Shown here piece after piece: positions 48,859-58,028 of a stretch of 64,000 nucleotides of DNA (its first letter is position 1; each line of letters starts with the position of its first letter). The position numbers were made by a program, and so were the translations under genes. The stretch lies in NCBI GenBank assembly GCA_041920215.1, contig JAYRSJ010000011.1, positions 62,001-126,000 of the forward strand. The letters run 5' to 3'. Source of the stretch: JAYRSJ01 sp041920215 (GTDB lineage: Bacteria; Pseudomonadota; Gammaproteobacteria; Burkholderiales; Burkholderiaceae_C). The notes beneath the pieces were generated by a model. The model was not told the DNA's origin. It ran no database searches and was given only the letters and a program-made list of their open reading frames with translations.

Positions 48859-50592
48859 GTGCCCCATGACGTCAGCCTGATCGCCACTGTTGCCGCCGGT
48901 TTCGGCCTTGCCATGGTGTTCGGACTGATCGCCAGCCGCTTGCGCATGCCACCGCTGGTGGGCTATCTGGTGGCCGGCATCTGCATAGGCCCGGCCACGC
49001 CCGGCTTCGTGGCCGATGTGGGCCTGGCCGGCCAGCTGGCCGAGATCGGGGTGATGCTGCTGATGTTCGGCGTCGGCCTGCATTTCTCGCTGGACGATCT
49101 GATGGCGGTCAAGCGCATCGCCCTGCCCGGCGCAGTGGTGCAGATCGGGGTGGCGACCCTGCTGGGGGCCGGCGTCGCGCAATGGTGGGGCTGGAGCTGG
49201 GGCGAGGGCATCGTGTTCGGCCTGTGCCTGTCGGTGGCCAGCACGGTGGTGCTGCTGCGGGCCCTGGAGGCCAAGGGCCTGCTCAAGTCGGTCAACGGCC
49301 AGATCGCGGTCGGCTGGCTGGTGGTGGAAGACCTGGCAATGGTGCTGGTGCTGGTGCTGCTGCCTGCGCTGGCCGGCGTGCTGGGCGGTGGTGCCGACGG
49401 CGCTCATGGTGCGACTGGCGGCAGCGACGCGATCTGGAGCGCGGTCGGCCTCACGCTGGCCAAGGTGCTGGCCTTCATCGTCGTGATGCTGGTGGTCGGT
49501 CGCCGGCTCTTGCCGCGCCTGCTCTGGTGGGTGTCACGCACCGGTTCGCAGGAGCTGTTCACGCTGTGCGTGCTGGCCATCGCAGTGGGCGTGGCCTTCG
49601 GGGCCGCCAAGCTCTTCGACGTGTCCTTTGCGCTCGGCGCCTTCTTCGCCGGCATGATGATGCGCGAGTCGGAGTTCAGCCATCGCGCCGCCGATGAATC
49701 GCTGCCGCTGCGAGACGCCTTCGCGGTGCTTTTCTTCGTTTCGGTGGGCATGCTGTTCGACCCGGCCGTGATCTGGCAGCAGCCGCTGCAACTGCTGGCG
49801 GTGGTGCTGATCGTCCTGGTGGGCAAGACCCTGGCCGCGATCGGGCTGGTGCTGCTGTTCCGCTATCCGCTCAATACCGCGCTGATCGTCGGCGTTAGCC
49901 TGGCGCAGATCGGCGAGTTCTCCTTCATCCTGGCCGGCCTGGGGGTCGCGCTGAAGCTGCTGCCGGTGCAGGGTCAGAGCCTGGTGCTGGCCGGCGCGCT
50001 GATCTCGATCGCGCTCAACTCGGCGCTGTTCTCGCTGGTGGAGCCGGCGCGGCGCTGGGTGCTGGCCCGCTCGGCCCTGGCGCGCCGCCTTGAGGCCCGC
50101 GACGATCCGCTGGCCGAGCTGCCGCAAAGCACCAGCGCGGCCCTGCTGCGCGGCCAGGTGGTGCTGGTCGGCTATGGCCGGGTGGGCAAGCGGATTGCGG
50201 CCGCGCTGGCCGAACGCCACATCCCCTTTGTGGTCGCCGAGCAGAACCGCGAGCTGGTCGAGTCGCTGCGCAAGAGCGGTCTCTCGGCCGTCAGCGGCGA
50301 TGCGCAGACACCCGAGGTGCTGGTCCAGGCCCATATTGCCGAGGCGGCGATGCTGGTGGTCGCGATTCCCGACACGGTCAATGTGCGCAAGATGGTCGAG
50401 ATCGCCCAGACGCTCAATCCGGGCATCGCGGTGGTGCTGCGCACCCATAACGAGGAGGAGGCGGAGCTGCTGCGGCAGGAATGCAAGGGCACCGTCTTCC
50501 TCGGCGAGCATGAGCTGGCTCGCGGCATGAGCGCCCATATCCTGGCCCAGTTCGAGGGCAGCGCTGGCAGCGCGACCCGCGCCGCGCATTGA
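48859..50592 (+). CDS. CPA2-type cation:proton antiporter with RCK domain (YbaL/RosB-like)
   Basis: A 577-residue inner-membrane exchanger. About 12-13 membrane segments form the Na+/H+ exchanger domain (RLRMPPLVGYLVAGICIGP, SVASTVVLLRALEAKG, VVEDLAMVLVLVLLPAL). A cytoplasmic Rossmann/RCK domain near residues 430-550 starts QVVLVGYGRVGKRIAAALAE and binds a nucleotide. K+/H+ exchange is most likely for this subgroup. The start is GTG at 48859 with AGGAG eight bases upstream. A universal stress gene follows. Confidence 0.9.
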   Translation: MPHDVSLIATVAAGFGLAMVFGLIASRLRMPPLVGYLVAGICIGPATPGFVADVGLAGQLAEIGVMLLMFGVGLHFSLDDLMAVKRIALPGAVVQIGVATLLGAGVAQWWGWSWGEGIVFGLCLSVASTVVLLRALEAKGLLKSVNGQIAVGWLVVEDLAMVLVLVLLPALAGVLGGGADGAHGATGGSDAIWSAVGLTLAKVLAFIVVMLVVGRRLLPRLLWWVSRTGSQELFTLCVLAIAVGVAFGAAKLFDVSFALGAFFAGMMMRESEFSHRAADESLPLRDAFAVLFFVSVGMLFDPAVIWQQPLQLLAVVLIVLVGKTLAAIGLVLLFRYPLNTALIVGVSLAQIGEFSFILAGLGVALKLLPVQGQSLVLAGALISIALNSALFSLVEPARRWVLARSALARRLEARDDPLAELPQSTSAALLRGQVVLVGYGRVGKRIAAALAERHIPFVVAEQNRELVESLRKSGLSAVSGDAQTPEVLVQAHIAEAAMLVVAIPDTVNVRKMVEIAQTLNPGIAVVLRTHNEEEAELLRQECKGTVFLGEHELARGMSAHILAQFEGSAGSATRAAH

Positions 50593-50632
50593 ATCAAAGC
50601 CCCGCCCTCCCCCTCTTTCGCAAGGAGCCGCA

Positions 50633-51553
50633 ATGAAACTGCTCAACACCCTGCTGACGGCGACCGACCTCTCGCCCGCCTCGCTGCCGGCCCTGGAGCG
50701 CGGCTGCGCGATCGCGGCTGCCCAAGGCGCCCGCCACACCATCGTCAACGCCCTCGGGCTGGACGCGCTGGGGCCCTTGCGCGATCTGCTGGGCGAGCAG
50801 GCCGAGGCGGTCAGCAGCGCCGCTGTGGCGCAGCAGCACCAGCGCCTGGCCGAGCGGGTCGGCCAGGCCCAGCAGCGACAGGGCGGCGAAGCCGAGCTGC
50901 GGGTGGAGCCAGGGCTGGCCACCAGAGTGGTGCCGGCCCTGGGCCTGGAGCTGGATGCCGATCTGATGGTGATCGGCGCGCGCGGCGAGAGCCTGCTGCG
51001 CCGCCTGCTGGTCGGCTCCACCGCCTCGCGCCTGCTGCGTAAAAGCCATTGCCCGGTGCTGCTGGTCAAGAACCAGCCCGTCGGCCCCTACCAGCGCCTG
51101 CTGATCCCGGTGGACTTCTCGCCCGGCTCCGAGCTGGCGATACGCCTGGCCCGCGAACTGGCGCCGCAGGCCCAGCTGCTGCTGCTGCATGTCTTCGACG
51201 TGCCCTTCGAAGGCATGTTGCAGTACGCCGGCGTCTCGAAAGACATCGTCCACCAGTACCGCATCGAGGCGCGCAGCCGTGCGCTGGCCCAGTTGCATGC
51301 GCTGGCCGCGGCGGTGGGGCTGGAGCCGGGCCAGTATGTGGGGCTGGTCGAGTACGGCGATGCCACCCAGCACATCACCGAGCGGCTGGAAAGATCGGCT
51401 TGTGATCTGGTCGTGCTGGGCAAGCATGGCACCCATGTGACCGAGGAGCTGCTGCTGGGCAGCGTCACGAAGCGAGTCCTCGCCGAAACCCCGGTCGATG
51501 CGCTGGTCGTGGTCGACAAGCGCGGCCCGGCGGCCGAGGCCGTGGGCGTCTGA
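50633..51553 (+). CDS. Tandem universal stress protein (two UspA domains)
   Basis: A 306-residue cytoplasmic protein with two Usp domains. The first has LLTATDLSPASLPALERGC and ends with ATP-loop-like IGARGESLLRRLLVGSTASRLLRKSHCPVLLV. The second has LLIPVDFSPGSELAIRLA and ends VLGKHGTHVTEELLLGSVTKRVLAETPVDALVVV. The Gly-rich G-2x-G-9x-G(S/T) pattern indicates ATP binding in both halves. CAAGGAG precedes the ATG at 50633. It lies between two ion exchangers. Confidence 0.92.
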   Translation: MKLLNTLLTATDLSPASLPALERGCAIAAAQGARHTIVNALGLDALGPLRDLLGEQAEAVSSAAVAQQHQRLAERVGQAQQRQGGEAELRVEPGLATRVVPALGLELDADLMVIGARGESLLRRLLVGSTASRLLRKSHCPVLLVKNQPVGPYQRLLIPVDFSPGSELAIRLARELAPQAQLLLLHVFDVPFEGMLQYAGVSKDIVHQYRIEARSRALAQLHALAAAVGLEPGQYVGLVEYGDATQHITERLERSACDLVVLGKHGTHVTEELLLGSVTKRVLAETPVDALVVVDKRGPAAEAVGV

Positions 51554-51566
51554 GCGCCGCCTGGCC

Positions 51567-52562
51567 ATGAGCATCGACCCGCTGCTGACCTTTCTGGGCG
51601 GTCTGGTCATCATCGTGCTGGGGGCCGAGCTGCTGCTGCGGGGCGCCGCCCGTCTGGCCGCAATGCTCGGCATCAGCCCCATCGTGATCGGGCTGACGCT
51701 GGTGTCGGTGGGCACCAGCGCGCCCGAGCTGGCGGTCGGCATTACCGCGGTGCAGGAGGGACGGGCCGGCCTGGCAGTGGGCAATATCGCCGGCACCAAC
51801 ATCCTCAACATCCTCTTCATCCTGGGCCTGAGCGCGCTGATACGGCCCCTGCCTACCCGCTCGCTGAGCGTCAAGCTCGACGTGCCGGTGATGATCGCCA
51901 CCGCGCTGGCGCTGTGGCTGCTGAGTGTCGACGGTCTGCTCAGCCGCGCCGAGGGTGTGCTGATGCTGGGGGCCGCCCTTGTCTACACCGTGGCCCTGGT
52001 GCGGCTGAGCCGGCGCGAGCACAGTGCGATGCGCCAGCAGTTCAGCCAGGAGTTCGGCGCCGCCAGCGTCCGTGCGCCCGAAGGCGTCCGGCGCGGCTGG
52101 CCCCTGCTGCTGTGGAATGGTCTGCTGCTGGCCGCCGGCCTGGCGCTGACGGTGCTGGGCGCCGAGCTGCTGGTGGCCGGCGCGGTGAACCTGGCGCGGG
52201 CCCAGGGCGTCTCCGATGCCTTCATCGGCCTCACCATCGTCGCCATCGGCACCTCGGCACCCGAGTTGGTCACCACCCTGGTCGCGACCTGGAAGAACGA
52301 ACGCGATGTCGCGATAGGCAATCTGATCGGCAGCAGCATCTACAACGTGCTGGTCATCCTCGGCCTGACCGTGCTGGCGGCGCCCGAAGGCGTCGCGGTC
52401 GGTCGCCATCTGCTGTGGGTGGACCTGCCGCTGGCCGCGTTGGTGGCCCTGGTCTGCCTGCCGGTGTTCCGCAGCGAACGGCGCGTCTCCCGACCGGAGG
52501 GCGCGCTCTTCGTGATCGCCTATCTGCTCTACCTGAGCCTGCTGATCGCCTACCGGCGTTGA
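51567..52562 (+). CDS. Calcium/sodium antiporter (CaCA family, YrbG-like)
   Basis: A 331-residue inner-membrane exchanger with about 10 membrane segments in two inverted halves. The duplicated alpha-repeat motif is visible as VSVGTSAPELAVGITAV and VAIGTSAPELVTTLVAT, with the GN(I/L)xGxxxxN elements AVGNIAGTNILNILFILG and AIGNLIGSSIYNVLVILG. It moves Ca2+ against Na+ or H+. The ATG at 51567 fits the first membrane segment. It follows the stress protein gene by 13 bases and is probably cotranscribed. Confidence 0.93.
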   Translation: MSIDPLLTFLGGLVIIVLGAELLLRGAARLAAMLGISPIVIGLTLVSVGTSAPELAVGITAVQEGRAGLAVGNIAGTNILNILFILGLSALIRPLPTRSLSVKLDVPVMIATALALWLLSVDGLLSRAEGVLMLGAALVYTVALVRLSRREHSAMRQQFSQEFGAASVRAPEGVRRGWPLLLWNGLLLAAGLALTVLGAELLVAGAVNLARAQGVSDAFIGLTIVAIGTSAPELVTTLVATWKNERDVAIGNLIGSSIYNVLVILGLTVLAAPEGVAVGRHLLWVDLPLAALVALVCLPVFRSERRVSRPEGALFVIAYLLYLSLLIAYRR

Positions 52563-52595
52563 GTCCGGCGCGGCCACCAGGCGCCGCGGCCGGTG

Positions 52596-52979
52596 TCAGG
52601 TCTTGCCGGCCTCCACCACCTCGGCCGCGCTGCGGAAGGCCTCCACCGCGCTGGGCACGCCGCAGTAGACGGCTGCATGCAGCAGCACCTCCTGGATCTC
52701 GGCCACCGTCGCGCCATTGTTCAGCGCGCCGCGCACATGGCCCTTGAGCTCATGCTGCTTGCCCAGCGCGGTCAGCATGGCCACGGTGATCAGGCTGCGC
52801 GTCTTCAGGTCCAGGCCCTCGCGCTGCCAGACATCGCCCCAGGCATTGCGGCTGATGTGCTGCTGTATCGGCGCGGTGAATGCGGTCGTGCCAGCCAGGG
52901 CGCGGGCCACGAAATCCTCGCCCATGACCTGCTTGCGCAGCGCCAGACCCTGTGCGTATTGCAGATCGTCGTCTTCCAT
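52596..52979 (-). CDS. pcaC: Carboxymuconolactone decarboxylase family protein (PcaC-like)
   Basis: A 127-residue protein matching gamma-carboxymuconolactone decarboxylase: AWGDVWQREGLDLKTRSLITVAML, HELKGHVRGALNNGATVAEIQEVLLHAAVYCGVP. PcaC removes CO2 in the beta-ketoadipate pathway. No other pca gene is near, so an AhpD-like or another decarboxylase role is possible; there is no CxxC of the AhpD type. The ATG at 52979 is supported by AGGAGC upstream. It is divergent from sbp. Confidence 0.85.
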   Translation of the reverse strand: MEDDDLQYAQGLALRKQVMGEDFVARALAGTTAFTAPIQQHISRNAWGDVWQREGLDLKTRSLITVAMLTALGKQHELKGHVRGALNNGATVAEIQEVLLHAAVYCGVPSAVEAFRSAAEVVEAGKT

Positions 52980-53092
52980 GCTCGGCTCCTCGGTGCAGCA
53001 CAAAACGGCACAGCATAAGCGGCCCTGAGCCGCGTTGCTTGGCAAACGCGCTAGCCGATGCTGCAGGCGCTTATGCAGCGGCTGCGAATTGC

Positions 53093-53125
53093 TTTCCATG
53101 GATATGCAAATACCAAAACAATCGT
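53093..53125 (+). promoter_or_regulatory. AT-rich CysB-site candidate upstream of sbp
   Basis: An AT-rich run in GC-rich DNA has TTTCCATG followed directly by GATATGCAAATACCAAAAC. The same two words, TTTCCATG and ATATGYAA, occur with a four-base insert before the TauE-cysI operon. CysB is encoded at the end of this operon. The site is inferred; CysB motifs are loose. Confidence 0.45.
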
Positions 53126-53185
53126 TCCCCGCATCAGCAAGCCTTGGCAAGCTGGCAGGCCCTTGACGCCACGCCACTGCCCACC

Positions 53186-54205
53186 ATGCTGACATTCCCC
53201 CGCTTCACCGTCCGCGCAGTCCTCATCGCCTTGACGACCAGCCTGCCCCTGCTAGCCATGGCCCAGGTCGTACCCAGCAGCCTGCTCAATGTCTCCTACG
53301 ACGTCAGCCGCGAGCTCTACAAGGACATCAACCCCGCCTTCGCCAGGCAGTGGCAGGCCCGCAGCGGCATGCCGATCACCATCAACCAGTCGCACGGCGG
53401 CTCCAGCCGGCAGGCGCTGGCGGTGGCCGGCGGGCTGGAGGCCGATGTGGTGACGATGAACCAGGCCTCGGACCTGGACTTCCTGGCCGAGAAGGACGTG
53501 ATCCGCAAGGACTGGCGCCAGGCCTTCCCGCAGGGTGCCGCGCCCTACACCAGCGTGACCGTCTTCCTGGTGCGCAAGGGCAATCCCAAGGGCATCAAGG
53601 ACTGGGCCGACCTCGCCAAGCCCGGCACCGGCGTCATCGTGCCCAACCCCAAGTCCTCGGGCAATGGCCGCTACACCTATCTGGCGGCCTGGGGCAGCGT
53701 GATCGCCAAGGGCGGCAGCGAGGCCCAGGCGCGCGACTTCGTCGCCAAGCTGCTGGCCAATGTGCCGGTGCTGGACGGCGGCGGCCGCGGCGCCACCACC
53801 ACCTTCACCCAGCGCGACATCGGCGACGTGCTGGTGACCTTCGAGAACGAGGCCGAGCTGATCGAGAACGAGTTCGGCAAGGGCAAGTACGAGGTGGTCT
53901 ACCCCAGCATCACGATCTCGGCCGAGGCGCCCGTCGCGATCAACGAGAAGGTGGTCGCGAAGAAGAACTCCGGCGAGGCGGCGCGCGCCTACCTGGGCTT
54001 CCTGTTCAGCCCCGAGGGCCAGGAGATCCTCGCCAAGCACAACTTCCGCCCGCGCGACGCCGAGGTGGCCAAGCGCCATGCGGCGCGCTTCCCGGCCGTC
54101 AAGACCTTCACGGTGGATTCGCTGCTGGGCGGCTGGCCGGCGGTGGTGAAGGCCCATTTCGCCGACGGCGGGGTCTATGACCAGCTGGTCGTCGCGAAGC
54201 GCTGA
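53186..54205 (+). CDS. sbp: Periplasmic sulfate-binding protein
   Basis: A 339-residue periplasmic solute-binding protein of the sulfate/thiosulfate ABC importer. The signal peptide is VRAVLIALTTSLPLLAMAQ. Diagnostic stretches are LLNVSYDVSRELYKDINPAF, TINQSHGGSSRQALAV, GLEADVVTMNQASDLD and IVPNPKSSGNGRYTYLAAWG. The C-terminus includes FTVDSLLGGWPAVVKAHFADGG. The ATG at 53186 opens the signal peptide. It is the first gene of sbp-cysT-cysW-cysA-cysB, with eight bases before cysT. Confidence 0.96.
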   Translation: MLTFPRFTVRAVLIALTTSLPLLAMAQVVPSSLLNVSYDVSRELYKDINPAFARQWQARSGMPITINQSHGGSSRQALAVAGGLEADVVTMNQASDLDFLAEKDVIRKDWRQAFPQGAAPYTSVTVFLVRKGNPKGIKDWADLAKPGTGVIVPNPKSSGNGRYTYLAAWGSVIAKGGSEAQARDFVAKLLANVPVLDGGGRGATTTFTQRDIGDVLVTFENEAELIENEFGKGKYEVVYPSITISAEAPVAINEKVVAKKNSGEAARAYLGFLFSPEGQEILAKHNFRPRDAEVAKRHAARFPAVKTFTVDSLLGGWPAVVKAHFADGGVYDQLVVAKR

Positions 54206-54213
54206 GGCTGCCG

Positions 54214-55101
54214 ATGAGTACCGTCGTCCTGAGCGGCACACCCGCCGCGGCCGCAGCGCCACGGCGCAAGCCGCGCCGGGTCCTGCCCGGCTTCGCGCCC
54301 ACCCTGGGCGTGACGATCTTCTACCTGTCGCTGATCGTGCTGATCCCGCTGTCTGCCGTGTTCCTGAAGGCGGGCGGCCATGGCTTCGACGCCTTCTGGG
54401 CCGCCGCCACCGCGCCGCGCGTCGTCGCCTCCTACCAGCTCAGCTTCGGCACCGCGCTGCTGGCGGCCCTGATCAACCTGGTGTTCGGCCTGATCCTGGC
54501 CTGGTCCCTGGTGCGCTATGAGTTCCCCGGCAAGAAGCTGGTGGACGCGCTGATCGACCTCCCCTTCGCCCTGCCCACCGCGGTGGCCGGCATCGCGCTG
54601 ACCGCGCTCTACGCCGGCAATGGCTGGATCGGCTCGCTGCTGGCGCCGCACGGCATCAAGGTCGCGTTCACGCCGCTGGGCATCCTGGTGGCGCTGATCT
54701 TCATCGGCCTGCCCTTTGTGGTGCGCACGGTGCAGCCGGTGCTGGAGGACATGGAGACCGAGCTGGAGGAAGCCGCCGCCTCGCTGGGCGCGCAGCGCTG
54801 GCAGACCTTCCGCCTGGTGCTGCTGCCGATGCTGCTGCCGGCCCTGCTGACCGGCTTCGCGCTGGCCTTCGCCCGCGCGGTGGGCGAATACGGCTCGGTG
54901 ATCTTCATCGCCGGCAACATCCCGATGGTCAGCGAGATCACGCCGCTGATGATCATCGCCAAGCTGGAGCAGTACGACTACGTGGGCGCCACCGCGATCG
55001 CGGCGGTCATGCTGGTGTTCTCCTTCGTGCTGCTGCTGCTGATCAACGGCCTGCAGGCCTGGAGCTCCAGGCGCAACGGCCAGGAAGGGAGGAAGCCATG
55101 A
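54214..55101 (+). CDS. cysT: Sulfate ABC transporter permease CysT (CysU)
   Basis: A 295-residue inner-membrane permease with six membrane segments. The EAA coupling loop is LEEAAASLGAQRWQTFRLVLLP. Other marks are DLPFALPTAVAGIALTALYA and ARAVGEYGSVIFIAGN. It pairs with CysW and CysA to import sulfate. It starts eight bases after sbp and overlaps cysW as ATGA. Confidence 0.95.
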   Translation: MSTVVLSGTPAAAAAPRRKPRRVLPGFAPTLGVTIFYLSLIVLIPLSAVFLKAGGHGFDAFWAAATAPRVVASYQLSFGTALLAALINLVFGLILAWSLVRYEFPGKKLVDALIDLPFALPTAVAGIALTALYAGNGWIGSLLAPHGIKVAFTPLGILVALIFIGLPFVVRTVQPVLEDMETELEEAAASLGAQRWQTFRLVLLPMLLPALLTGFALAFARAVGEYGSVIFIAGNIPMVSEITPLMIIAKLEQYDYVGATAIAAVMLVFSFVLLLLINGLQAWSSRRNGQEGRKP

Positions 55102-55985
55102 GCGGCGCCACCACCTTGAGCCTCACCCGCAAGCCCGGCGGGCTCTACCAGAGCAAGCCCGCCACGCGCGAGGCGCCCTGGGTGCGCTACACCCTGCTGA
55201 CGCTGGGCCTGGGCTTCTTCCTGCTGTTCTTGGTGCTGCCGCTGGTGACGGTCTTCGTCGAGGCCCTGCGCAAGGGCTGGGATGTCTACTTCGCCGCGCT
55301 GGTGGAGCCGGACGCGGTCTCGGCCATCAAGCTGACCCTGATCGCCGCCCTCATCGCGGTGCCGCTGAACCTGGTGTTCGGCGTCAGCGCGGCCTGGGCC
55401 ATCGCCAAGCACGACTTCCGCGGCAAGCAGATCCTGATCACCTTCATCGACCTGCCCTTCTCGGTCTCGCCGGTGGTGGCGGGCCTGGTCTATGTGCTGC
55501 TGTTCGGCGCGCAGGGCTGGTTCGGCCCCTGGCTGCAGGCCCACGACATCAAGATCATCTTCGCGGTGCCGGGCATCGTGCTGGCCACCGTGTTCGTGAC
55601 CTTCCCCTTCGTGGCGCGCGAGCTGATCCCGCTGATGCAGGCCCAGGGCCGCGACGAGGAGGAGGCCGCGACCGTGCTGGGCGCCAGCGGCTGGCAGACC
55701 TTCTGGCGTGTCACCCTGCCCAACGTCAAGTGGGGCCTGCTCTACGGCGTGATCCTGTGCAATGCGCGCGCTTTTGGAGAGTTCGGCGCTGTCTCGGTGG
55801 TCTCCGGCCATATCCGCGGCCAGACCAACACCCTGCCCCTGCATGTCGAGATCCTCTACAACGAGTACCAGTTCGCCGCCGCCTTCGCCACGGCCTCGCT
55901 GCTGGCCCTGCTGGCGCTGGTGACCCTGCTCATCAAACAGATCGTCGAGTGGAAAGCCCACTCCCACCTCAAGGAAGCCCCATGA
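55098..55985 (+). CDS. cysW: Sulfate ABC transporter permease CysW
   Basis: A 295-residue partner permease with six membrane segments. The coupling loop reads EEEAATVLGASGWQTFWRVTLPN. DLPFSVSPVVAGLVYVLLFG and NARAFGEFGAVSVVSGHIRGQTNTLPL are typical of CysW. It overlaps cysT and cysA by ATGA on both sides, so the subunits are translated together. Confidence 0.96.
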   Translation: MSGATTLSLTRKPGGLYQSKPATREAPWVRYTLLTLGLGFFLLFLVLPLVTVFVEALRKGWDVYFAALVEPDAVSAIKLTLIAALIAVPLNLVFGVSAAWAIAKHDFRGKQILITFIDLPFSVSPVVAGLVYVLLFGAQGWFGPWLQAHDIKIIFAVPGIVLATVFVTFPFVARELIPLMQAQGRDEEEAATVLGASGWQTFWRVTLPNVKWGLLYGVILCNARAFGEFGAVSVVSGHIRGQTNTLPLHVEILYNEYQFAAAFATASLLALLALVTLLIKQIVEWKAHSHLKEAP

Positions 55986-56962
55986 GCATCCAGGTCCGCA
56001 ACATCCACAAGTCCTTCGGCAGCTTCACCGCGCTGGGCGACGTCTCCCTCGATTTCCCGACCGGCGAGCTGGTCGCGCTGCTGGGCCCCTCGGGCTGCGG
56101 CAAGACCACCCTGCTGCGCATCATCGCCGGCCTGGAGACAGCCGACCGCGGCCAGGTTCTGCTGGACGGCGAGGACGCCTCCGACACCCATGTGCGCGAG
56201 CGCCAGGTCGGCTTCGTGTTCCAGCATTACGCGCTGTTCCGCCATATGACGGTGTTCGACAACGTCGCCTTCGGCCTGCGGGTCAAGCCGCGCAAGCAGC
56301 GCCCCAGCGAGGCCGTGATCCGCAAGAAGGTGCACGAGCTGCTGAGCCTGGTGCAGCTGGACTGGCTGGCCGACCGCTTTCCGCCCCAGCTCAGCGGCGG
56401 CCAGCGCCAGCGCATCGCGCTGGCCCGGGCGCTGGCGGTGGAGCCGCGCGTGCTGCTGCTGGACGAGCCCTTCGGCGCCCTGGACGCCAAGGTGCGCAAG
56501 GAACTGCGCCGCTGGCTGCGCCGCCTGCACGACGAGCTGCACATCACCAGCGTCTTCGTCACCCACGACCAGGAGGAAGCACTGGAGGTGGCCGACCGCG
56601 TGGTGCTGATGGATCATGGCAAGGTCGAGCAGGTCGGCACGCCGGCCGAGGTCTACGAGCGCCCCGCCACGCCTTTTGTCTACGGTTTTCTCGGCACCAC
56701 CAACCGCTTCGAGCACGAGGGCCGGCCGGCCTTTGTGCGCCCGCACCAGCTGCAGGTCCACACCCAGCCGGGCGGCGAAGGCTGGTCGGCCCAGGTCGCG
56801 CGGGTGCTGAGCTTCGGCGTGGCCAGCCGCATCGAGCTGATCGGCGCCGATGGCCAGCATCTGGAGGCCGAGCTGGTGCGCGAGCAGGCCGAGGCCCTGA
56901 ATCTGCAGCCGGGCCAGCAGGTACGCTTGACGGCCACCAGCCTGAGCGCCTTCGAAGCATGA
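55982..56962 (+). CDS. cysA: Sulfate ABC transporter ATP-binding protein
   Basis: A 326-residue ATPase of the sulfate importer. Walker A is LLGPSGCGKTTLLRII, the signature is LSGGQRQRIALARAL, Walker B is VLLLDEPFGALDAKV and the switch His is in FVTHDQEEALEVADR. The C-terminal TOBE-like regulatory region follows GTTNRFEHEGRPAFVRPHQL. The start overlaps cysW and the stop overlaps cysB as ATGA. Confidence 0.96.
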   Translation: MSIQVRNIHKSFGSFTALGDVSLDFPTGELVALLGPSGCGKTTLLRIIAGLETADRGQVLLDGEDASDTHVRERQVGFVFQHYALFRHMTVFDNVAFGLRVKPRKQRPSEAVIRKKVHELLSLVQLDWLADRFPPQLSGGQRQRIALARALAVEPRVLLLDEPFGALDAKVRKELRRWLRRLHDELHITSVFVTHDQEEALEVADRVVLMDHGKVEQVGTPAEVYERPATPFVYGFLGTTNRFEHEGRPAFVRPHQLQVHTQPGGEGWSAQVARVLSFGVASRIELIGADGQHLEAELVREQAEALNLQPGQQVRLTATSLSAFEA

Positions 56963-57888
56963 ACTTCCAGCAACTGCGCATCATCCGCGAAGCGGTCCAG
57001 CAGAACTTCAACCTCACCGAGGTCGCCACCGCGCTGTTCACCTCGCAGTCGGGCGTCAGCAAGCACATCAAGGACCTGGAGGACGAGCTGGGCGTGGAGC
57101 TCTTCGTGCGCCGCGGCAAGCGCCTGCTGGGCCTCACTGCCCCGGGCAAGGATCTGGCGGTGATCGTCGAGCGCATGCTGCAGGACGCTCGCAATATCAA
57201 GCGTCTGGCCGAGCAGTTCGCCGACGCCGAGGTCGGCCGCCTGACCATCGCCACCACCCACACCCAGGCCCGCTATGCGCTGCCACCGGTGGTGGCGCGC
57301 TTCAAGGCCGCCTTCCCGCAGGTGCATCTGCTGCTGCATCAGGGCAGCCCGGCCGAGATCGTCGCGATGCTGGACTCCGGCGAGGCCGATATCGGCATCG
57401 CCACCGAGGCGCTGGGGCGCATGGAGAACTTCGTCAGCTTCCCCTTCTACGACTGGCACCATGCGGTGGTCGTGCCCGAGGGCCATGCGCTGACCCGGCT
57501 GGATGCGCCGCTGAAGCTGGAGCAGCTGGCCGAGCAGCCCTTGATCACCTACCACGAGGGCTACACGGGCCGGGCCGGCATAGACGCCGCCTTTGCGGGC
57601 GCCGGCCTGGCACCCGACCTGGTGATGTCGGCGCTGGATGCCGATGTGATCAAGACCTATGTGCAGGTAGGGCTGGGCGTGGGCATCATCGCGTCCATGG
57701 CCTTCGAGCCGCAACGCGACCAGGGCCTGCAACTGATACCGGCGGCCCAGCTTTTCCCGCGCAACACCACCCAGATCGCCCTCAAGCGCGGCCACTATCT
57801 GCGCGGCTATGCCTACCGCTTTCTGCAGGAGTGCGTGGCCGATCTGACGCCGGAGCGGGTGCGCGAGTTGCTGGATGGCGAGCTCTGA
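56959..57888 (+). CDS. cysB: LysR-type sulfur regulator CysB
   Basis: A 309-residue LysR regulator of sulfur assimilation. The helix-turn-helix reads NLTEVATALFTSQSGVSKHIKDLEDELGVELFVRRGKRL and the inducer domain has TIATTHTQARYALPPVVARF and ALDADVIKTYVQVGLGVGII, as in CysB/Cbl. O-acetylserine or its product N-acetylserine is the known CysB co-inducer. It overlaps cysA by ATGA and is cotranscribed with the transporter it should regulate. A second CysB-type gene lies at 63.7 kb. Confidence 0.94.
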   Translation: MNFQQLRIIREAVQQNFNLTEVATALFTSQSGVSKHIKDLEDELGVELFVRRGKRLLGLTAPGKDLAVIVERMLQDARNIKRLAEQFADAEVGRLTIATTHTQARYALPPVVARFKAAFPQVHLLLHQGSPAEIVAMLDSGEADIGIATEALGRMENFVSFPFYDWHHAVVVPEGHALTRLDAPLKLEQLAEQPLITYHEGYTGRAGIDAAFAGAGLAPDLVMSALDADVIKTYVQVGLGVGIIASMAFEPQRDQGLQLIPAAQLFPRNTTQIALKRGHYLRGYAYRFLQECVADLTPERVRELLDGEL

Positions 57889-58028
57889 TCGCCTGCAGCT
57901 GAGGCCCTGCCCGGCTGCCGCGCATATGCGCTCACGGTATGTGCTAGCTGCAATCGCTTCCTTGCCGCCGCTGCCGGTCGGCACCTAAGCTGAAGCCTTC
58001 CTCTTCAGCCCCCCTCAAGGAGCATCAC

